A stretch of 64,000 nucleotides of DNA. Source: Clostridiales bacterium (GTDB lineage Bacteria; Bacillota; Clostridia; Christensenellales; Borkfalkiaceae). Below the pieces are notes generated by a model. The model did no database searches and was not told the DNA's origin. It saw only the letters and a list, made by a program, of their open reading frames with translations. The stretch is taken from the NCBI GenBank assembly GCA_015069495.1, contig SVIN01000004.1, positions 1 through 64,000 of the forward strand, read 5' to 3'. Positions within the stretch are counted from its first letter, which is position 1, and each line of letters opens with the position of its first letter. Shown here piece after piece: positions 39,001 to 44,435 of the stretch. Both the position numbers and the translations under genes were made by a program.

Positions 39001-39359
39001 ACGACGGCAACGGTTACGGTAACGGTATTGGCAACGGCGCAAACGGCAGCTACTACGAAGCAGCGAAGACGGCTGGTATGCAATACGAATGGATTCAAGG
39101 CCTGTTGGACGGTTATGATTGGAAGACGAGAAGCGTGAGCGGTAACTTGTTGACGACGACCCTTTCCAACGGTTCAAAGACGGCAACCATGTACGTAAAC
39201 GCAGACGTAACGCAGGTATCCCGTTCGGTTACTGTAACGGCAAGCGGCAGTCAGTGTTACCTTGTAGGCTACGGCGTAGGTACGGCAGAAACGCCTTATC
39301 AGGCAGTTTCTGGCAGTATTACCCTCGCACCTGGTCAAGCGGTAATTTGCATCAATTAA
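33048..39359 (+). CDS. Giant secreted glycosidase-like protein with FPSY, InlB and FN3 modules
   Basis: The 2103-residue protein starts at M-R-R-M-T-R-R (GGAG seven bases upstream) and has a signal peptide to about residue 35. Residues 36-780 and 850-1000 hold repeated beta modules with the mark K-x-G-x-x-F-P-S-Y followed by D-V/A-T-F-V-x-x-x-G-x-W. An InlB-type repeat begins near 787 and another lies near 1200; an FN3-like domain is at about 1575-1655. Residues 1662-2103 look like a TIM-barrel glycosidase: N-N-I-I-L-L-A-Y-D, then G-F-S-L-D-D-E-P with E1827 as the candidate acid/base, as in clan GH-A folds. The exact GH family is unknown. No anchor motif is seen. Confidence 0.87.
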   Translation: MRRMTRRFAVVLLSVLMSVFTCIGIAFNLPTKTAKAETILSTSGWTLAHEGDTMFRVQNGTTYWTTGEGTNVTPEAIMKNTELNGKTLTQINAEKPGAITVTMQPAAAPIGSFFRVNINTAVAGFTTQDVGTVVVRAGWSHSDSSGTYTLNSDLYFARKQNHRSQSDLWKYIPLENVVDISDMISVQDQGALYTNSRTILFSTQNTKTWGNSPATPNEAGGAFLNTLYINGKSVKQWNNEAEAMLANGEITDITFGSAQGNIKNGVPYAPIFGLNSYSDTVGSYMQVTMPTAYISNVSSFKVGKGFANLTDEGILYYNSKDVEYVRSGGSYIKVASSVDISDAFKLVAQNITASNGTMLYYLHTDNVKYWTQQYGEASMAINEYEWKNVADSAKQGGAVQMSYLALNGTPLYDINANDNGAYGATQGNIASGSKYAPILAFLTTQEMGNAIKIQVPSAYPSGSAGSEHKTLTIKKGFFVLDTATNIKYEVTRDIQWDKEDGAWVEHYNKIETNVTMATMFGSATDAFAGIALEGCDYDLAPGTYAGDVQTAKSFAQSANFLSHILINDAPLAKPGEAFLNVWGNKGYFTFRPGNNTATKITILAGCQFPTYKTLATGAKEVYVTTEDATFVKENGVWVQKANGLEAGEYETTITKVQYGKGDSNWMMFTLSDKDYPNAGTDYNIAADANKVASLNLYDKVVVDGYTVRSLLTKYSMTEPPKVNLYVEDCFAFRIPGQAIGLNGAQTVTVKAGAQFPSYEYVVNGVEAYYVLEEDVTFVNVGGTWAQQYKVTYMADGELVGESTYVYSKGETPIAPAVPEKEGYRGAWEAYTVGSSANITVHAVYTAKPISKGTTGLKEMKRIDNTSNILVINPTVSDYPSDYNLGLDVSHLQKFNLLDYVTINGQTLRSIGVSGMAINKFTRSGLGLEVNGLSNSMTIVIQEGCEIPSYEFWKNPNGTTSCYTMDKTYTCVYSAGGESAFVITSVSDKQPVEFADNYILSDLSKVGYDKTACFTDGYETLTNAEGEAAYRYGYMGSKSFTLSFDLMFTGATYYETFNVNLGTEGYEGNKYHFGWRFYLLRGSEGNTVPDQCVEYFSNTSSFAGNIPNSAKAVGNSAFVAGQVYKVTIGYKLVNESTGEVLVYTSINGNSKMDSYVLGGDFVKFAPYATSLTMNAITAGTVTVGDPGMNLNSAPYKVTLDGVGDIYTDVLTLPALNAADYNINNGVLIGWTTEPANVKASNLYYVGQTFDLTSNMTFYPVWMEFSMQSGAAVRATAGASGLRYTVNMDKAQYQAFVNSGILLETGTILAPTDYLKGIELTHDLGAGKYAQSITDKWQIAGQRYTSAFTNISYDQYGRFFSARGYLKIQYADGVKYVYTAYNADDHSRSIYGVATAAYKDIYSDNAVVKSYVNDVADLVVDNGLNVSKDANAVGAYSVSATVSGNTVTVNVSNGSVKAVVLNGVRLVMGKETSVMVNSTKYIVSEYKLNNDGLQMSFVLTPYGDLGADYYVAMLQKYVDSDVYTATNKAYVNSVATDAINRIKNGAQGTWAATYADASATLKRVKTAVEAEANNTGVALKTPVLAKGNGYTVTWNPIADADYYTVSDSNGYRDVVVVMGGEKLVYKAEVVGKHNITVTAHSYFDTFNSSAASNQVSTPEVKPVFTYKSMLDGLYKFSSSQMSTMGISTTGCYYDSNDKKYFVYYNKDLGWTPYPSQATDWTSPEEFPAHAQRLKDMGNNIILLAYDTEGMYGKNDTWANSRMKYVMDTAWSMGMKVLVCDQVFYDFSMSDGSSTAATSVNQVATAIANRNGFTEYVTHPAFYGFSLDDEPYGKYISAMSYTISALNTACENLGVDPFFLACLFQAQGGELGTEIYLSQSSLESYYNKWLAIDGVDNYLYVDIYTQHAMDQPTDRYNTSFEVIYDSDYLGGKYEFHQAITAHTQNDGVLLEQDLYMSLLYAAAHDVAGYSWFCYFPITGELAGSMVGYDGNGYGNGIGNGANGSYYEAAKTAGMQYEWIQGLLDGYDWKTRSVSGNLLTTTLSNGSKTATMYVNADVTQVSRSVTVTASGSQCYLVGYGVGTAETPYQAVSGSITLAPGQAVICIN

Positions 39360-39373
39360 AGGAGGAAAAGACA

Positions 39374-39484
39374 ATGAAACAATATCAAAACATTACGGTG
39401 GAAATTCTTTTCTTCCCCGCGCAAGACGTATTGACTTCGTCGACGGAGAATGACAACGTAACGGATATGCCTGATTTCGCATAA
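39374..39484 (+). CDS. 36-residue peptide at the end of the sugar operon
   Basis: The ORF starts 14 bases after the giant gene's stop with a perfect GGAGG. It encodes M-K-Q-Y-Q-N-I-T-V-E-I-L-F-F-P-A-Q-D-V-L and then T-S-S-T-E-N-D-N-V and D-M-P-D-F-A. I recall similar short peptides (K-Y-x(4)-I-E-V-x(4)-D-V-I-x-T-S) after surface-protein genes in gut Clostridia, but have no named family. It has no signal peptide, and its function is unknown. The strong ribosome binding site argues that it is real. Confidence 0.7.
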   Translation: MKQYQNITVEILFFPAQDVLTSSTENDNVTDMPDFA

Positions 39485-39726
39485 TGCAAAAAAGAAGACC
39501 CTCTCTCGGTTTGCGTGTTGTCCTGAACGGAGAATACGCACCGATAAATCCCTTGCGGGATTTGTGATATTTTGATTCACAAAGCGATATACGCTTCGCG
39601 TGCGATATGTTTGCTCCGCAAATGAGGGATTTATATCATATCGAGCCGCGCATAGCGAGGCATATCGCAACCGAGGGATAGGCGGGTATATCGTATTCGC
39701 GTAGCGAATATATTGCAGAGCAGAAA
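39485..39726 (+). repeat. Palindrome-rich intergenic element
   Basis: This gap holds no gene. It is built from short inverted repeats: AAATCCC-TTGC-GGGATTT, GATATACGCTTCGCGTGCGATAT, ATTTGCGGAGCAAAC on the minus strand, and TATTCGCGTAGCGAATA. GAGGGATTTATATC and GAGGGATAGGCGGGTATATC recur. The structure is REP/MITE-like, with no transposase nearby. Confidence 0.65.
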
Positions 39727-39769
39727 AAAGAGAGGACATTTCGGTTGTGAACCGATTTGTTCTCTCTTT
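39727..39769 (+). terminator. Terminator of the sugar operon
   Basis: AAAGAGAGGACA (39727-39738) pairs with TGTTCTCTCTTT (39758-39769) with one wobble, and TCGGTT pairs with AACCGA inside. T-rich sequence follows. Confidence 0.75.
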
Positions 39770-39880
39770 CTGTTTGGCGTAAGGATTTGGGTTTGGTGCA
39801 TTTGCGTTTGCCTGGTCGAATTTTGCTAAAACCAAATTTCTCCGCTAAGGATATCACTCTTTTGAGTGGGGGATGAAATA

Positions 39881-39913
39881 AAACCACCCCGCGGGCAATC
39901 CACGGGGTTGTTT
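39881..39913 (-). terminator. Terminator of deoR-type gene
   Basis: AAACCACCCCG (39881-39891) pairs with 39903-39913 with one wobble. On the minus strand TTTTATTTC follows. It lies 45 bases after the stop at 39958. Confidence 0.8.
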
Positions 39914-39957
39914 GTCAAGAAAGCCACGCGATAACTGCGCGGATGATTGTATATGGG

Positions 39958-40716
39958 TTAGATAACGACGATATCCATATCCTTGAATTGTTCTTTGAGT
40001 TTGTCAGGGAAATTTTGGTCGATAATCAACACGTTGATATCTTCCGCGCGCGCGAACGTGTAGGGTTTAATTTTACCGATTTTCGAACTGTCGAGCATCA
40101 TATATAAGAATTTTGCTTTTTTGCAGACCACGCGCAGGAGTTCCGCTTCTACTTGCGATTTACACGAGAAACCGCTTTCGGGTGTGAATGCAGATGCTGA
40201 AATGATGGCAAGTTCGAAATTGGTATCAGTGAAATAGAGGGAAGAAAACGCCGAAGCAGTGGAAAGATTTTCCTTAATCAATTGTCCGCCCAAAAGGTTT
40301 ACGACCACGTTTTTCTTTTTCGCAAGCTCGGTTGCAACCGCAAGCCCGTTGGTGAAGACGTTGCAAGGTCGGTCGGGCATTTCTTTGGCAAGGTAAAGCG
40401 CCGTCGTACCGCCGTCAAGGAAGATGGACGCACCCTCGTCAATCAGCTCAGCCGCCTTTTGCGCGATGGTGATTTTTTCATCAGTGTGAATGGTGGTCTT
40501 CTTGGTGTACGGCTCGCCTGAGGTTTTTTGTACTTCGCGTACGGACATTGCACCCCCGCGGACACGGATGATTTTGCCTTCTTCTTCCAGTTGGAATAAA
40601 TCTCTGCGTAAAGTCATTTGCGACACGTTGGGGAAGTATTCTTCCAACTGTTCCAACGTCAATTTGCCGCGCTTATCTAAAAGTTCTGCGATTTCCGCAA
40701 TACGGTCACGTTTCAT
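39958..40716 (-). CDS. DeoR-family sugar-phosphate-responsive regulator
   Basis: The 252-residue protein starts at M-K-R-D-R-I-A-E-I (GGAGG five bases upstream). The N-terminal winged helix-turn-helix has the DeoR pattern V-S-Q-M-T-L-R-R-D-L-F-Q-L-E-E-E-G-K-I-x-R-V-R-G-G-A. The rest is the DeoRC sugar-phosphate sensor (D-G-G-T-T-A, T-N-G-L, G-G, D-S-S-K). It converges on the sugar operon and may repress it or an unlinked sugar pathway. An inverted repeat on its own -10 suggests autoregulation. Confidence 0.93.
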   Translation of the reverse strand: MKRDRIAEIAELLDKRGKLTLEQLEEYFPNVSQMTLRRDLFQLEEEGKIIRVRGGAMSVREVQKTSGEPYTKKTTIHTDEKITIAQKAAELIDEGASIFLDGGTTALYLAKEMPDRPCNVFTNGLAVATELAKKKNVVVNLLGGQLIKENLSTASAFSSLYFTDTNFELAIISASAFTPESGFSCKSQVEAELLRVVCKKAKFLYMMLDSSKIGKIKPYTFARAEDINVLIIDQNFPDKLKEQFKDMDIVVI

Positions 40717-40743
40717 AATCGCCTCCTTATCCATTTTATTTTG

Positions 40744-40776
40744 TTACATTTTATCACAAAAATGTAAAGATAGCAA
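40744..40776 (-). promoter_or_regulatory. Promoter and inverted-repeat operator of deoR-type gene
   Basis: On the minus strand TTGCTA (40776-40771), 17 bases, TAAAAT (40753-40748). TTACATTTT (40744-40752) and AAAATGTAA (40759-40767) form a perfect 9-bp inverted repeat that covers the -10; TTTACATTTT recurs at about 40794. This is a likely autoregulatory site. Confidence 0.65.
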
Positions 40777-40914
40777 CCATAAATCGATAATATTTTACAT
40801 TTTTTATAAAATTTTCTCATAAAAAATGAAAAAATACCTTAAAAAATGTTAACTTTGTCAACAAATGAGGAAAAAATGTGAAAACAAGAAGGAAAAATTT
40901 TCACCTGTTTTTAC

Positions 40915-40944
40915 TTGCGATTTACGTGGTATATATGATATAAT
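40915..40944 (+). promoter_or_regulatory. Promoter of the 40974 hypothetical gene
   Basis: TTGCGA (40915-40920), 18 bases, TATAAT (40939-40944). Transcription from about 40951 leaves a short leader with TAGGAG. Confidence 0.7.
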
Positions 40945-40973
40945 AAGAAAAGTAAGTTAGGAGAACAAGCTGT

Positions 40974-41600
40974 ATGTACGATTTCATTGCCGATTTAGAC
41001 GGATATTTTTGCGAAACGTATGCCAATTATGACAAACTGTGTGTGTTACCTGGATACGTCATGCCCGTGATGCAACGTTCGGAGGTGCGCGAGGATGGCA
41101 GAACGTACGCGTATACTTTACCTGCGGAAACCATGCGGCTTGCCAATCAGGAAAAAAAGGATGAAATTTTGGCGGAGTTGAAGACTCGCTTGACGGATAC
41201 CACCTTTTCCTTTTCCTTCCGCCCCGTAGGGAAGTTTAACCGAATCAAAAACGTGTTTTCCAAGTACGCTTTCCATAAGGTTTTGAAAAATATGCTGTCG
41301 AAGTACGGCGTATCGTTTGCGGATGCGAAGGAACATCTTGCGATTTCCGATGAAGTGTGGACGGGGATTGAAAAGGGAAAATTCGAACCGACGCAAAATC
41401 TTTTGTATTCGTTGGCGTTGACTTCGCAATTTTCTTACGACGATACCCGCGCGTTGATGCGCTTGTGCGGGTATGTGCTGGATTTTGCCAACGTAAAGGA
41501 CGTGGTGATTTGTTACCTTTTACAGCAAAAGGTGTATAATCGTGGGATGATTGATGCGGCGTTGAAAGAGTATAAAGTGGATAATCTTTTCATAAAATAG
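40974..41600 (+). CDS. Conserved hypothetical protein with helix-turn-helix-like C-terminal half
   Basis: The 208-residue protein reads M-Y-D-F-I-A-D-L-D-G-Y-F-C-E-T-Y-A-N-Y-D-K-L at its start, an ending-to-end type I recall from other gut Clostridia but cannot name. The first 60 residues hold L-P-G-Y-x-M-P-V-M and Y-A-Y-T-L-P; the second half is helical with a possible helix-turn-helix (S-D-E-V-W-T-G-I-E-K-G-K-F-E-P-T) like phage-repressor folds. It is soluble and stands alone with its own promoter. GGAG lies 9 bases before the ATG. A regulatory role is a guess. It ends in TAG. Confidence 0.85.
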   Translation: MYDFIADLDGYFCETYANYDKLCVLPGYVMPVMQRSEVREDGRTYAYTLPAETMRLANQEKKDEILAELKTRLTDTTFSFSFRPVGKFNRIKNVFSKYAFHKVLKNMLSKYGVSFADAKEHLAISDEVWTGIEKGKFEPTQNLLYSLALTSQFSYDDTRALMRLCGYVLDFANVKDVVICYLLQQKVYNRGMIDAALKEYKVDNLFIK

Positions 41601-41621
41601 TGAAAAGAGGGTTTTGCACAC

Positions 41622-41650
41622 TTGCAATCCTACGCGGAATATGCTATAAT
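41622..41650 (+). promoter_or_regulatory. Promoter of T-box cysES operon
   Basis: TTGCAA (41622-41627), 17 bases, TATAAT (41645-41650) with an upstream TG-like extension (ATGC). Confidence 0.85.
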
Positions 41651-41656
41651 AGTGAA

Positions 41657-41893
41657 AATTCAATACCGAGCGGGAAAAGAGTAGCTTGCAACGACCTTGA
41701 CAGAGAATCGCGCCATTGGCTGGAAGCGCGTAAGGCAGGGCAGGGGAAAGTGCGTTTCCGCGTTATTAGGACAGACTAATCCTCTGCGGATGCCCCCGTG
41801 ATCGGGCAAATGAGGGAAAACGGAATGTTTTCCGAAGTAAAGTGGGACAGCGGTAACACGCCTTTACGATTCATCGTAAGGGCGTATTTTTTT
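41657..41893 (+). ncRNA. T-box leader, Cys-specific
   Basis: Stem I is recognisable: the base GCGGGAAA pairs with TTTCCGC, the loop-E motif has AGTA (5' side) and GAAA (3' side), and the distal part shows AGAGAATCGCGCC and GGCTGGAAG. In the specifier loop TGC (41751-41753) precedes G and the closing helix, so the tRNA read is Cys. The T-box AAAGTGGGACAGCGG (41839-41853) follows, with G as the variable base after TGG. A 12-bp terminator stem (41858-41869 with 41874-41885) and T run finish it. Uncharged tRNA-Cys would allow read-through into cysE-cysS. Confidence 0.9.
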
Positions 41894-41914
41894 CTTTTTG
41901 CCTATAAATGCAGC

Positions 41915-42100
41915 CAATGCGTCGCAACCCTCGCAGTTACGTACTTCTTGTACGCTCCTTTGAGGCTTGCTATCCTTGCCCGCATTTTCCTACGGCAACG
42001 GTACCAGACAATGCGTCGCCCCCCCAACTGTCACTCTGGAGCGTAGCGCGCGAGCCATTTATGGCGACGCTACGAGCTTTGCGCAAGTATAGAGTCTTAA
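41915..42100 (+). repeat. Two intergenic repeat elements between T-box and cysE
   Basis: The segment 41915-42010 is a diverged relative of the 92-bp repeat at 9502-9702 (ACGTAC...TGTACGCTCC). At 42029-42100 lies a long form of the CTCTGGAGCGTAGCG repeat, sharing ATTTATGGCGAC, CTACGAGCTT and AGTATAGAGTCT with 4516-4589. They lengthen the cysE leader by about 200 bases; no gene is seen. Confidence 0.75.
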
Positions 42101-42158
42101 AAAGTAAAAATGTCTTTTACCAATACATATAAAATAATTTCTCGTTGTGAGGTAGAAT

Positions 42159-42803
42159 ATGTGGTTTAAAAATCTTCGTGCCGACATAAGAGCAGCCAAA
42201 ATAAACGACCCTGCGGCGCGCAATTCGTTTGAAATATGGCTCACCTATGCGGGCGTGCATGCGTTGGCTTCCCATCGTGTGGCGTATTTTTTCCATAAAA
42301 TTAAATTTAAATTATTGGCGCGTATCATCAGTCAAGTGTCAAGATTTTTTACGGGGATTGAAATTCACCCCGCGGCGAAAATCGAGGGCGGCGTATTCAT
42401 CGACCACGGCATGGGCGTGGTGATTGGCGAAACGGCAGAGGTGCATCGCGGCGTAGTCATTTATCAAGGCGTAACCTTGGGCGGTACGGGTAAGGAACGC
42501 GGAAAACGCCATCCGACCATTATGGAAGACGTGGTGATTTCGTCAGGCGCAAAGGTTTTGGGCGGTTTTACCGTTGGTAAGGGCGCGAAAATCGGCGCGG
42601 GCGCGGTGGTTTTGAAAGAAGTTCCGCCTTATGCGACCGTGGTGGGGATTCCTGGACGTATCGTGCGTATTCGCACTCCAGAATCGGAAGATGCGACGCA
42701 TGCCAATATGGTGGCGGCGATTGCGCTTTCCCACGAAGCAAAGGAAGCGGCGGCGATTGAGGCGGCGCGCATAGCAGAAGAAGAACACAATCAAAAGAAG
42801 TAG
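42159..42803 (+). CDS. cysE: Serine O-acetyltransferase
   Basis: The 214-residue enzyme makes O-acetylserine for cysteine synthesis. Left-handed helix hexapeptide repeats run from about 70 to 175, with the signature I-H-P-A-A-K-I-E-G-G-V-F-I-D-H-G-M-G-V-V-I-G-E-T and the conserved G-V-T-L-G-G-T-G-K near 107. Length matches the short bacterial CysE. A TGAGGT ribosome binding site lies eight bases upstream. The gene is under a Cys T-box together with cysS, as in the Bacillus cysE-cysS operon. It ends in TAG. Confidence 0.96.
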   Translation: MWFKNLRADIRAAKINDPAARNSFEIWLTYAGVHALASHRVAYFFHKIKFKLLARIISQVSRFFTGIEIHPAAKIEGGVFIDHGMGVVIGETAEVHRGVVIYQGVTLGGTGKERGKRHPTIMEDVVISSGAKVLGGFTVGKGAKIGAGAVVLKEVPPYATVVGIPGRIVRIRTPESEDATHANMVAAIALSHEAKEAAAIEAARIAEEEHNQKK

Positions 42804-42826
42804 CTCTGTGACATAGCTAAAAAATA

Positions 42827-42853
42827 AAATGGGCATACCATGTATGCGTTGAA
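42827..42853 (+). repeat. Dispersed GCATACCATGTATGC repeat, copy D
   Basis: GGGCATACCATGTATGCGTT at 42831-42850, in the 73-base gap between cysE and cysS, ending 23 bases before the cysS start. Confidence 0.8.
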
Positions 42854-42876
42854 GTATAAAAGGAGAAAGTAACTGT

Positions 42877-44325
42877 ATGAAAATTTACAACTCTTACACC
42901 AAAAGAAAAGAAGAATTTATCCCTTTAGAGGGGAATAAGGTAAAAATGTACGCCTGCGGTATTACGGTATCGGGCGAAGCGCATATCGGGCACGGATATC
43001 AGGCGTTGATTTACGATATCATGCGTAAATACCTCAAAAAACAGGGGTATGACGTTACCTACGCGCGTAATTATACCGACGTGGACGATAAAATCATTGC
43101 AAAGTCCAAGGAAACGGGTATCCCCGCTGATGAATACGCGGCGAAGATGATTGAAAATATCAACACCATCATGGATAAGTTCAACGTGGACGACCCTGAC
43201 GTGTGGTTGAAAGCAACGCAAAATATCGACAACATCATCGATTTTGTGTCCACCTTGATTGCAAAGGGACATGCATACGCAACCAAGAACGGCGACGTAT
43301 ATTTTGACGTTGAATCCTTCCCTGGGTATGGCAAATTGTCCAACCGCAACATTGAAGATGCTTTGGACGGCGTGCGTGTTGACAACGACGATGAAAAGAA
43401 AAACGCCTATGATTTCGCTTTGTGGAAGAGTGCGAAAGAGGGGGAAATTTTCTGGGAATCCCCTTGGGGTAAGGGTAGACCTGGCTGGCACATCGAATGT
43501 TCTGCAATGAACCGAGCGGCGTTTGGCGACCAAATCGACATTCACGGCGGTGGGCGCGACCTCATCTTCCCGCACCACGAAAACGAAATTGCGCAGACGG
43601 AAGCTTTGACGGGCAAGCAGTTTGTAAAATATTGGACGCACAATGGTCTTATCAAGGTCAACGGTCAAAAAATGAGTAAATCGCTTGGCAACAGCTTGCT
43701 CCTGGCCGACCTTTTGGAAAAATATTCGGATGAAGCGGTGAAATTTGCGTTGTTGCAAACCAACTACCGCAACGATATCAACATCACGGACGATTTGTTC
43801 CCTGATGCGGAAAAACACCTTTACGATTTCTACTCGGTACTTGCAACCTTGGAAGAAGTGATGAGAAAACTCAAGGGAATGGAATTGACGATAGAGAGTG
43901 ACGACGCGGCGAAAGCGGCGGAATTTGCACAGAAAGTGGAAGACGAGTTTAACGCTTGCATGAGCGACGATTTCAACACCGCACTTGCGCTTTCCAACTT
44001 ATTCGGCTACTTCAAGGAAATCAAGAAACAGCTTGCGGAAGGGACGACCCTTGGTTTGATGGTTGCGCTTTCGATGGCGGTGCAAATCCGCAAGACCTAC
44101 GGCTTGCTTGGTTTGTTCGTGAAGAACGCAGGGGAATACAAGACATGGTACGAAGGGAAGAACACGGTGGTGATTCCTGCCGAAGTGCAAGCGGTGGCGG
44201 AAGAGCGTTGGACGGCGCGTACCAACCGCGATTGGGCGAAGAGTGACGAACTGCGCGCGAAGCTTGCCGATATGGGTTATGCGGTCAAAGACAGCAAAAC
44301 GGGCTACGAACTGACGAAAATTTAA
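42877..44325 (+). CDS. cysS: Cysteinyl-tRNA synthetase
   Basis: The 482-residue class I synthetase charges tRNA-Cys. The HIGH motif H-I-G-H is at 36-39, K-M-S-K-S at 265-269, and the zinc ligands are C27, C208, H233 or H234, and E237. The region before HIGH reads [13 protein letters not shown], differing from the usual C-G-P-T-V-Y-x-x-x-H-I-G-N. The gene follows cysE with GGAG eleven bases before the ATG and shares its T-box. Confidence 0.97.
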   Translation: MKIYNSYTKRKEEFIPLEGNKVKMYACGITVSGEAHIGHGYQALIYDIMRKYLKKQGYDVTYARNYTDVDDKIIAKSKETGIPADEYAAKMIENINTIMDKFNVDDPDVWLKATQNIDNIIDFVSTLIAKGHAYATKNGDVYFDVESFPGYGKLSNRNIEDALDGVRVDNDDEKKNAYDFALWKSAKEGEIFWESPWGKGRPGWHIECSAMNRAAFGDQIDIHGGGRDLIFPHHENEIAQTEALTGKQFVKYWTHNGLIKVNGQKMSKSLGNSLLLADLLEKYSDEAVKFALLQTNYRNDINITDDLFPDAEKHLYDFYSVLATLEEVMRKLKGMELTIESDDAAKAAEFAQKVEDEFNACMSDDFNTALALSNLFGYFKEIKKQLAEGTTLGLMVALSMAVQIRKTYGLLGLFVKNAGEYKTWYEGKNTVVIPAEVQAVAEERWTARTNRDWAKSDELRAKLADMGYAVKDSKTGYELTKI

Positions 44326-44344
44326 GGCAAAGCCCCATCTTTGC

Positions 44345-44374
44345 TTGACAAAAACAGCAAAATGATTATATAAT
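44345..44374 (+). promoter_or_regulatory. Promoter of alaS
   Basis: TTGACA (44345-44350), 18 bases, TATAAT (44369-44374). The leader to the ATG at 44436 is only about 55 bases, too short for a T-box. Confidence 0.85.
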
Positions 44375-44435
44375 GAATGTTGAAAGAGTGATTTTTCAAT
44401 TTTTACAGTGTAAAACAAACAAGAGGAAATAGATT

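Noticed and set aside
36168-39098. Minus-strand open frame of 976 codons inside the giant glycosidase-like gene
   Set aside because: Codon bias of the plus gene keeps the antisense frame open; composition is Arg/Cys/Val-rich and no start signal is present.
44375-44435. T-box before alaS
   Set aside because: The leader is about 55 bases with no specifier loop or T-box sequence.
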